This document shows, one piece after another, positions 6,463 to 13,586 of a stretch of 13,586 nt of DNA. Source of the DNA: Asterionellopsis glacialis (lineage: Eukaryota > Bacillariophyta > Plagiogrammaphyceae > Rhaphoneidales > Asterionellopsidaceae); contig WKLE02000799.1 in NCBI GenBank assembly GCA_014885115.2, positions 1 to 13,586 of the forward strand, read 5' to 3'. Every line of letters begins with the position of its first letter. Position 1 is the first letter of the stretch. Below the pieces are notes generated by a model. The model worked only from the letters and a program-made list of their open reading frames with translations, was not told where the DNA came from and did not search any database. A program made the translations under genes and the position numbers.

Positions 6463-8094
6463 CTATCTTCTTGGACGCATTAATAAAATTACAATCCCGT
6501 CAACGGAGGCGTAATTTGAATTTACTTGATGACATAAAGCTTCTGAAAACTTTATTAATAATGGCACGCTTGCCCGGGCATCAGTGTATCTTTCTAACAA
6601 TGACATATGAGGTGTAGAGCCTCTGGAACGTTCCCTTTTTTGCCATCTGTTATTAGCTTTGATCACATCAGCCAGAACGTTCATGTTTCTAGCTTGTGCC
6701 GTAGCTCTGCGTTTCAGGGATCTTGAAACGCTGAACTCCTCCTCAATATTTACGTCTTTTGAAAGTACTTTGGGACTTTTGGCCTGGACCCTGGCTAAAA
6801 CAGAATGAAATAATTGATCCATGTCACCTACCTTGGCCTTCTGTATTTTAATAGGCCCCTTTTTAATGGCCGTACAAAACACCAGTCCCAAAAAGACGTT
6901 CATACTGGCATATTCTTGCAGCGCCCTGAACATCCAAAGTCGATATTTTAATCCCAAATTTGATTTTGGTGCAAGTGGTTGGACGTATATCTTCTCCCCT
7001 ACAGTTCTCTTGAACCTACCTGCCATCCCTAGTGGGATGTGCGATGTATCGGGGTGGTCGACTGTGTCCGACCAGTGTTTTCGAATGATTTCTATGTCTA
7101 GGCAATTTATTTCTTCTCCTCTCAGGCCGCCTCCTAGACCAACCGTGACAAGCAGAGCTGTTAAACTAGTTTTTAGCCACCCATCTATATCCTCACTAAA
7201 AGTTGTCCAATCTTCTTCCAACAGTTCCTGGCATGCCAGAGCTTCCAAAATAGTGAGAGGGCGGTTTGGGCTCCACATGTCGCCCATTCTTTGATGGCAA
7301 CCCTGAATAAACCTTTTCAACCAGAAAGAATTCGTGGGGCTATTTGTGATTCCTGAAATGTTCGAATCGTTTGAAATGAACATGTCACCCATTCCCCTGG
7401 GTATCGTGTGAAAGAAATTTGATACGTGTGATCTTGTTTTTCTGATTGTTTCAAACTGAACAAAATCTGCATTTTTTCCTGGTGAGAGAGATCTGGTTAG
7501 CAAAACTATAGCGGCTCCCATTCCCCACACGTTGGCTATGGGAAATGGCCCGCGTGGAGGGTATGGCCTTGCTATATTCATGGCTTCTGTTTGAACCAAG
7601 TACCTTGCTCCTTTGCATCTATTGTTCTCTACTGTTGATCGTTCTCTTGCCCAGAATGAGTCCAAAATGGCTCTCCTTATATGCATCAGTTGTGCTTGAT
7701 CCTGAATGTTAGTTTCATCAGGTAAGGTCCCGTTAAGGTTACAGAAATGGCACTTGTTGCATTGGAATGGACACATTAGGAAGTCTCCATCTCTTGCATG
7801 CTTGAAACAGTTGGGGTCTTTGTCCTTCAAATCGTTTGCATCCATGAGAGCATCATCTAGGTCCTTGGTTTGTAAGACGGGAAATTTATCTGTTGGGCTT
7901 TGATTGTAACACTCGGCGTGCCAAGCCCCAACACAAGGAGGGATCTTCAGGGACCTCCTGATCCCATAATTTGCGCAAAATATTCCTCTCATCACTCCAA
8001 TCTTTCCCCCACACTTTAGGCAGACGCCGTTGGGCGTCAGCCAATCATTGGGTGTTTTTAACTTGCCAAGGCCTGTAAGAAAGTAACAGGGCAA
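6463..8094 (-). CDS. Tyrosine recombinase with Cys/His-rich N-terminus, DIRS-like element
   Basis: A 543-codon open frame ends in TAG at 6463-6465. The enzyme would cut and rejoin DNA to insert the circular element. Residues 25-118 hold a Cys/His cluster (C25-x2-C28, C40, C54, H59, C62, C96, C108, C112-x2-C115, C118), a likely zinc-binding domain. Residues about 130-310 look like the helical core-binding region (AILDSFWARERSTV, TNSPTNSFWLKRFIQGCHQ). The catalytic domain shows box I arginine R325 (GGLRGEEI), a box II-like SRSLKRRATAQARN (457-470), W484 in NNRWQKRE at the H/W position, and a likely nucleophile Y503 (LLERYTDA). The His of HxxR is not conserved. The frame opens with TTG; the first Met is residue 35 (7990-7992), inside the Cys cluster, so the true start or a fusion or frameshift is uncertain. 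It overlaps the upstream frame by 50 bp. Confidence 0.85.
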   Translation of the reverse strand: MPCYFLTGLGKLKTPNDWLTPNGVCLKCGGKIGVMRGIFCANYGIRRSLKIPPCVGAWHAECYNQSPTDKFPVLQTKDLDDALMDANDLKDKDPNCFKHARDGDFLMCPFQCNKCHFCNLNGTLPDETNIQDQAQLMHIRRAILDSFWARERSTVENNRCKGARYLVQTEAMNIARPYPPRGPFPIANVWGMGAAIVLLTRSLSPGKNADFVQFETIRKTRSHVSNFFHTIPRGMGDMFISNDSNISGITNSPTNSFWLKRFIQGCHQRMGDMWSPNRPLTILEALACQELLEEDWTTFSEDIDGWLKTSLTALLVTVGLGGGLRGEEINCLDIEIIRKHWSDTVDHPDTSHIPLGMAGRFKRTVGEKIYVQPLAPKSNLGLKYRLWMFRALQEYASMNVFLGLVFCTAIKKGPIKIQKAKVGDMDQLFHSVLARVQAKSPKVLSKDVNIEEEFSVSRSLKRRATAQARNMNVLADVIKANNRWQKRERSRGSTPHMSLLERYTDARASVPLLIKFSEALCHQVNSNYASVDGIVILLMRPRR

Positions 8095-10542
8095 TCAGAG
8101 CAATAACAAGCGGCTTGTGTAAGTTGGAAGGCCATAAGGCCCCTCCTGCGGGTATTGTCAACACCAAATCTGCAGCTTTTCGGAGCTGCTTTCTCCACTT
8201 GACAGTCATGATAGCCGGACAAATAAAGAGATGGGCGTTCCACGGGCGAACCAAAATCGATTCACACATTTGCTCCAACACAGTGTCAGCCACTGCTGGA
8301 GGGGGCAACCATATGAAGTTCCCGTTGTTGAAACACTCATCATGCCATCCCTTGGGAGAAAGTGTTGTCTATCCTTTCTTCCTTGGGAATGTTCCTATGA
8401 GCCAATCTCAAAGTTTTGGTGACTGGTCCAGGGCTGCGTCGCTCAGGGGGACAAAGTCTAAAAAGTTGCGACCTCCCATTGCTCCACTGGAGAAGTCTCC
8501 TCTCTATAGTCCATCAGTACCTTGATCGATCATTCGGGTCCCAGCCACCCATATCACATGAAGTATCAATGCACCTGTCATTTCCAATTGTTGTAAACGT
8601 TGGATGAGTGCAAGAAGGAACTTGGTTTTTGCTGACCCTTCGTAGAAGACTGACTCCGCCACAAAGTTGTCAGTGAATATGAACAACTCGGTTCCCCGTG
8701 GTAGTCGTTTTTCTTTTACCATTTGCTCCAATCTTCGTACAAGGTTTCCTAATTCCCAATAGTTAGAAGAGTTTGCAGTTGCCTCATCGGTCCATGTCCC
8801 ATGGCTGAGATCCAAGCTCTCTTCACCAGTCACAAGTAGACTTGTTCTGTGTCCTGCTCCTGAGGCATCGCCAATCATGAACGCTGCGCACGAATTGGTA
8901 GCTCTGGCAGGTATTTCAGGTGGCTCTTTGAATTCAGTTAAAGCAATTAAGGCCTCCAAGTCTTTCGCGAGCTGGTCGACTCCTTTGACGTATGATGGGG
9001 CTCTTTCTAGCCCTTGTTGCCTTCTGTCTGCAACTGTTTCAATCCTGTAATTGACTGTGTTTGATCCATCCCATCCATCCTCGTCTTGGACCCGACGCAG
9101 TTCAGGCCATCCATCCGGCGTCCGGGCTGGCCTCCATGAATCAAGGGTGAGATGTATCCCTTTCAGATACGGAACCATGCTGTTGTAGGTTCGGGACACG
9201 TATACCAAGAAACCCCAAATAGATTCTGCAGTTTTGTACGGGATGTGCTTTGAGGGGCACTTGTAATTGTCACCTTCTACAAGTTTCCCATGAAAGTGTC
9301 GCCACAGCCATCTTATTCTGTCTTTCGTCTTGTCCCACCTTTCCTGAGAGACTTTCTTGAGCACATGTGTGTCCGCTCCAATTACTATTGACCCAGCCCA
9401 AGCTCCCGGTTTTTGGCTGGGTGCTCGTTGCTTTCTGGCGGCATCTTGAGTCCCCAACCAACCGTTCGTTTTGGCAACCTGACTGCTAGCTTTCCACGCC
9501 TCCTCCTCTGAGTTGGAAGTTTCTCTGTTGTCATCAATATAAACATGAATGTCGGCTGCCCAGGCTTCATCTCGTCTGCGTTTGGATATCCAGGGTTGTT
9601 GTGGGTTGTACTCTGGGCTCCCTGGAAGGTTGAGATCCACACTATCCCACTTGAACGGGTTGTTTGGGTCCGCCTGGTCTCCTAAGGTTATCCGCTTGCC
9701 CCGTGAGGAGCTTTGACAAGCTTGATACGGGGACCCAGACAGCCCCATAGCTGGCCGATCCCACACCACCTATGATCCCCGTGATGCATCTGTTGTGTTT
9801 GGGAGAAGATCCCAGGTGTCTTCCCCTAACAGTTCTAGCACATCTACTCCCATGTATCTTTGCAATTCTGGGTGGAGCTGGTAAGTTCAGGAACATCTCT
9901 CCATAATTGTTGTCGGCTTGGATAGTGTGGGGCAGAACTGTTGGTTCAAGCGAAGTACTTGTCGGAACTGCAAACCAAGGGATCCAAGTTGCTTTGTTCA
10001 AACCCGAGCGTGTCCCGCCGTACACCATCCAGATGTCATCTGTCCCTTTGGGCACTGAAAAGAAGTGCATGACGGTTCTCACAAAGCTGAGTGCTGCTCC
10101 TACAAGATATCCCCTTCTAATGGCTTTCGTCACCTTTTGTCTTTCCAATCGTCTTGTTGTAGGGTTCCGATTCAGATGTTGTTTCTTTAGCATTCAAGGC
10201 GGGTTGTAAATGAATCTAGGGTGTAGCCCATCTCGGATTTCTTGTTGGAACTCGGGAGGCCAATGCCAGAAAAACAGAAAGGAACCTCCATCCCAATCCC
10301 ACCATGATGCTTGGTAAGCATAGCATATGGCCTTGCTTCCCGCCCTTAGACACTTCCACCATTCCTCAAGATCATCATCATGAGAGGATCATCATCACAA
10401 GAGGTCAGTCTGCTTTTATTGGCCTGCATCCAGCAAAAAAAATCCCTTCGCACTTTCTGTTTCCAAAAGGGGAGTAAGAACTTAACTCATAGGGTGTCCA
10501 AAGCAGCAAGCCCTTCTACCTTAGACCGGGAGTGGTGCAGAT
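8045..10542 (-). pseudogene. Reverse transcriptase / RNase H of DIRS-like element (broken)
   Basis: This copies element RNA to DNA. In order there is an N-terminal block with SWWDWDGGS and FFWHWPPEFQ (about 10315-10230). The RT fingers read FFSVPKGTDDIWMVYGGT...SGLN. RT motif A is DNNYGEMFLN, with the Asp codon at 9912-9914. RT motif B is MGLSGSPYQACQ (about 9750-9710). The catalytic box VYIDD is at about 9530-9544. The RNase H has GDASGAG (Asp at about 8869), NYWELGNL, FIFTDNF and VAGTRMIDQGTDGL. The tail 8503-8045 (IWLPPPAVADTV, FICPAIMTVKW, PAGGALWPS, RPWQVKNT) ends in TGA at 8045. Breaks are frame changes near 10545-10520, 10385 and 9883, and in-frame stops TGA 10194, TAG 9770, TAG 8504, TGA 8408 and TAG 8369. 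Family identity is strong; the copy cannot be translated whole. Confidence 0.9.
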
Positions 10543-11463
10543 TTACACCATATGAGCCACTTCCTCAAGAACTCTGACTCTTATTTTCCCTGGAACAGTG
10601 ACCTCCTTAACCCATTGTTGCGCGTCTAATGATCGAACGTTGGGGAGGTCAAGCACACTTACTAGTTCCTTGGGTGACAGCTGCCTTCTCACTTGCTTTC
10701 CCTTTGCGAATACTGTTGGTAGGTGAATTTTTGTAAACCGTCGTTGCCAAAGCAACCGGCCATTTTCATTGCAACCCACAGGGGTGCCTTGTTCGGCAGG
10801 ACAGATCCGACCTGGGAGAGTTGGGTCAACCACGTGATCCGACGGAGCCACATCAAAATCAGGAGCCTTAATTGCTCTTCGCCACGCTATGTAAATCCTG
10901 AAGGTTCCATTGGTCACTCCTCCCAGTGCGGCATGGTCTAAGAGGATACTGGATGTCTTCCACTCTTCACCTGTTGGCGTAGAGCGCCACTGTGACGTCG
11001 AAACAACCACTTGAACTTCTGAAGTTTTCCAGACCGGACTTTTATGGTTGAGTCTCACGTGGTCTACTAATATCACATTCGTCGCACCGGATTTGCACAG
11101 TTGTGGCAGGGAGTGTGAATTAGTGGCCGATCCCTGTTGTTGCTTGTTGAGTAGATTGTCCTCATAACTCCAGAGCAAATATCCGAACCGGTAAACAAAT
11201 GCTGGCCAAACCGGTAACTTGTGTTTGGAGGTTATGATTCCAAATTGGAGGTTTCTGCAGTTGATCTCCATTTTGGAATTTACTTCCTCCTTTACTCCAT
11301 AGTCTGATCTGAGAAGGTTATCTACCACTGATGCATCCACCCCTCTCCCTCTGGGGACCGGTGAAGTTGTTGAGGAGTCAGGGAGAGACTCTAAGATCTT
11401 AACTGGTGCAGTTGTTGACCTTGCGGCAGCGTGTTTCTTTCTGGACTCCTCCTTTTTGTCAGG
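10543..11463 (-). pseudogene. Conserved pre-RT region of the DIRS-like polyprotein
   Basis: This lies in the same frame as the gag-like region to its right, separated only by the TGA at 11464. A basic linker (KKEESRKKHAAARS, then SPVPRGRG) is followed by about 265 codons from 11340 to the TAA at 10543-10545. The C-terminal part has HLPTVFAKGKQVRRQLSPKEL and VLDLP (about 10715-10640) and then TVPGKIRVRVLEE. I recall a similar block standing before the RT in related microalgal elements; its function is unknown to me. After the TAA the likely coding frame shifts and leads into the RT N-terminus (KQKVRRDFFCWMQANKSRL, then a GAT-rich run at about 10375-10395). It is a part of one long protein, not a separate gene. 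Confidence 0.7.
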
Positions 11464-13586
11464 TCAGGTTTTTCTTTTCTTGGCCTCTGTCATAGCTCTA
11501 TCGGCTGCAACTTTTGTGTCCTTCACTTTGCTCACCAGTTGGTCCATGGTCTTCTTCAACAGAGAGAACTTGGATCGCATCACAGCATTGTCCTGAAGAT
11601 GCAAATTAAGAATGTGGCTGACTCTGGCATCTCCTATGAATCCCCTGCGCTGCAGAATCTGCATCTCCCTATGGGCTTGAAGCATGCCCCAAAAAATGCT
11701 GGTTGCCCAGTCATCCTTGGTAAGGAAAGGCCCACGGCCGGTGCAACAGGCAGAATGTAAGATAGAACAAATCTCATGCACTGTGTGAGACACATGACTC
11801 CAGGTTTCCTTGAGGTTTGCACCCTTGCCTATACAATCTCAATAGAATTCTGTAATCCGATTTGCTAGGGCACCTATGAAAGCTGCGGATTCCGACAGCA
11901 TGGTGGCCGCTAATGATGCCGCAGTTGTGCCCAAAGAAGTCTTGAAGGCTTCTTGCATAGATTCTTTTCGGCTGTACAATTTCCTTCTCAAGTCATGGCA
12001 TACACCTTGATCTCCATCTCCTAGATCCCAATCTTGAAAAGTGGCTAAACTAGGCAGATTCTTGGATGAGTGTTCCGTGGCTGCGGCTCCTGGTTTCCTG
12101 AAGAACGAAGGTATCTCGAACTGAAAGCTAGCAACTAAAATGGCTTCTTCGGCCGTGGTAAATGCCAGCTTGGCCTTCTGCTCCTCTACCTTAAGCACTT
12201 CGGTGGTGGACGTGCCTCTACCATAGGCTATAGCTAATAAGGCATGCGCATCCATAAAACAGGCGTACAAGCCCTCTCTATTTCCGCAATTAACCGTCAG
12301 CCATGCTTGCGCTTCGCCCCTTGAATTAAATGTTTCCATTCCAATATCCACCTTCGGAGACTCCAATTTTTGCTTGATCAGTCCAATTTGGTGTTCCAAT
12401 GCTAACAGGTCCGGAGTGGGGAATCTTGATGGTGCCACGTTGGCAGAAGCCGGTGGCGTTGTTGGATTTTCCATGACAGATATCCCTGGCTGAAGGCCCT
12501 CCCTCGGATGTTTCCCGGGGCCGGATGGACCTGATAGGTTTCATGAAAGTCCCAGCAAGTCAGCCGCCGTGACCGACAAATGGTCTTCATTTCCCCGCCC
12601 TTGCTGTCCTTCTGCGCTGGAATCCATCTCTGCAAATTTTTGTTTAAGAACCCCGATGTCTTCTTTGATGGTAGATAATTCTTCCTGGAGCAGATTCCCA
12701 GGGTTCCGCATGTCTGACGTTAGCAAGGAGAAAAGTTGCCTCAAAGGGTTCAAGGCTTGAGTGACTTCCTGGTAGATTTCCTCCTTTACCGAGGTGTCAG
12801 ACATAGCCACACCGCCATGCATACCCTTTAACCTGCTTTCGACAGCGTTCATTTGTTGAGTAACACCCCTTGTAGTGGACTGAAGATCATTGATCGTTGA
12901 CTCCATAAATTTGATGGCTTTTGAGTTATCCGAGAGACTCTTCGAACGCATCCAAAAATCATCCAGCTAGTGCTTGATTGTGACCATACTGGATTGGAAA
13001 TTCCCAAGTTTTGCACTCATTTTGTCAATCAACCCGAATACAGAAGATGTCCCCATATCATCAGTCCTCTTTCCTAAAAGGGATCGCGACTCGGCCAATC
13101 TCCCATCAAAATCCAACAGGGAGGACTGGAAGAAATCGTCGGTGTCTTTGTTCCCGCGTTTAGCATTTGCTGCCATGGAGTGAATCAATTCCAAGTTACC
13201 GCACAACGTTTTCCATTGTGCTGTCATAGCGCTGAGCGCAGAGGACTCCGAAGGTCCAAGATCATCAGTTAACAGAATAAAAGTTACATCCTCGAATGAT
13301 TCTTCCGATTCTGTAGGCGTGGAAGCAACGTTTGGCATCTTGCAAGTCTTCCAGGGCGTGAAGGTGGCTTCCCTGGCCCCGAGCATAGCAGAAGCCAGTT
13401 CCTCTAAGGCCCCAGTGGACATCAAAGGATTAGCATTGAGTTGATCAAGCAGGATCTGCCAAGAGGTTACAGAGCGTTCTTCCTCCAAATATCGCGCTAG
13501 ACAATTGCCGAACACCACCAGGTTAACCGTAGGATTGGTAAAAACAACACTCGACGAGTGAACAATAAATACCCGCGACACATTTG
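11464..13586 (-). pseudogene. Gag-like N-terminal region of the DIRS-like element, stop-interrupted
   Basis: One reading frame runs from the right window edge to 11464, and on to 10543, without a frameshift. In-frame stops are TAG 12967, TGA 12541, TGA 11839 and TGA 11464. The protein is hydrophilic and largely helical in appearance. The part 12951-12541 (KAIKFMESTINDLQSTTRGV, EIYQEVTQALNPLRQLFSLL, EELSTIKEDIGVLKQKFAEM) looks coiled-coil. The part 11793-11464 ends in a Lys/Arg-rich tail (MTEAKKRKT). No zinc knuckle is seen. Position upstream of RT in the same frame suggests the RNA-binding/structural protein of the element, but no domain is recognisable, so gag is inference. The frame is open at the window edge, so the true start is not visible. 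Confidence 0.7.

Larger units (their letters stand above)
6416..13586 (-). mobile_element. DIRS-like tyrosine-recombinase retrotransposon (right end beyond window)
   Basis: Reading leftwards, the order is gag-like region, pre-RT block, RT, RNase H, C-terminal tail and tyrosine recombinase. RT plus a tyrosine recombinase, with no DDE integrase and no aspartic protease seen, defines the DIRS/PAT/Ngaro group, which replicates through a circular cDNA inserted by the recombinase. The recombinase ORF is open; the RT part is broken by stops and frameshifts. Terminal repeats (inverted or split direct) were not found: the 5' end lies outside the window and the 3' end is somewhere in 5331-6462, so the left limit given is only the hairpin. 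The gene content resembles elements I recall from diatoms; the subfamily is not assigned. Confidence 0.85.

Noticed and set aside
6821..7294. A 157-codon plus-strand open frame
   Set aside because: It is fully antisense to the recombinase ORF, which has clear conserved motifs; this is its shadow.
8115..8525. A 136-codon plus-strand open frame
   Set aside because: Antisense to the C-terminal tail of the RT/RNase H region, where the minus strand reads as the conserved family tail.
10370..10398. ATC/GAT repeat as a true microsatellite locus
   Set aside because: Only a few interrupted units, lying within an Asp-rich coding stretch of the RT region; best seen as coding sequence with a local indel.
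10434..10441. Run of eight A (T on the coding strand) as a programmed frameshift site in the RT N-terminus
   Set aside because: The surrounding frames are already disrupted by other changes on both sides, and the run need not be crossed in a different frame; there is no supporting stem or overlap.
1..13586. CRISPR array, tRNA or rRNA genes, or a bacterial operon
   Set aside because: No regularly spaced repeats with unique spacers, no cloverleaf-like segments noticed, and the gene content is eukaryotic retrotransposon throughout.

Overview
The window is eukaryotic, retrotransposon-packed intergenic DNA with no recognisable host metabolic gene. Its two large elements both read on the minus strand. 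The best guess for the host is a diatom or another stramenopile microalga. That rests on my recollection of related element proteins from diatoms (the tyrosine recombinase plus RT/RNase H type, and the Ty3 integrase style), and on TGACGTCA-type motifs in the LTR. It is an inference, not a proof.

Region 1 (1-5330) is one almost complete Ty3/gypsy LTR retrotransposon. From right to left it holds the 5' LTR (4919-5330), a leader, gag (4787-3665), protease, reverse transcriptase, RNase H, integrase with HHCC, DD35E and a GPF-like C-terminal module (stop at 463), a polypurine tract (442-451) and the 3' LTR (441-1). About 8 bases of the outer LTR edge lie outside the window. Every coding domain carries stops or frameshifts, so the copy is dead. 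The two LTRs differ in the number of short repeats carrying CRE-like TGACGTCA palindromes.

Region 2 (5331-6462) is an AT-rich spacer of about 1.1 kb. It has a possible degenerate C-terminal coding fragment that stops 4 bp from the LTR, several striking palindromes, a two-unit direct repeat, and a strong hairpin just past the next element's last ORF.

Region 3 (about 6416-13586, running off the right edge) is a tyrosine-recombinase retrotransposon of the DIRS-like type. Reading leftwards it has a long gag-like region, a conserved pre-RT block, RT (YIDD), RNase H, a proline-rich C-terminal tail, and then a separate uninterrupted 543-codon ORF. That ORF has a Cys/His-rich N-terminus and a tyrosine recombinase domain. 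The gag-like to pre-RT part is a single reading frame over 3 kb, broken only by in-frame stops (TGA, TGA, TGA, TAG) before a TAA. The RT/RNase H part has both stops and frameshifts, while the recombinase ORF is open throughout.

In a working copy the gag-like protein would package the RNA, RT/RNase H would copy it, and the recombinase rather than a DDE integrase would insert a circular product. This copy could at most supply recombinase to relatives. No tRNA, rRNA, CRISPR array or prokaryotic operon is visible.
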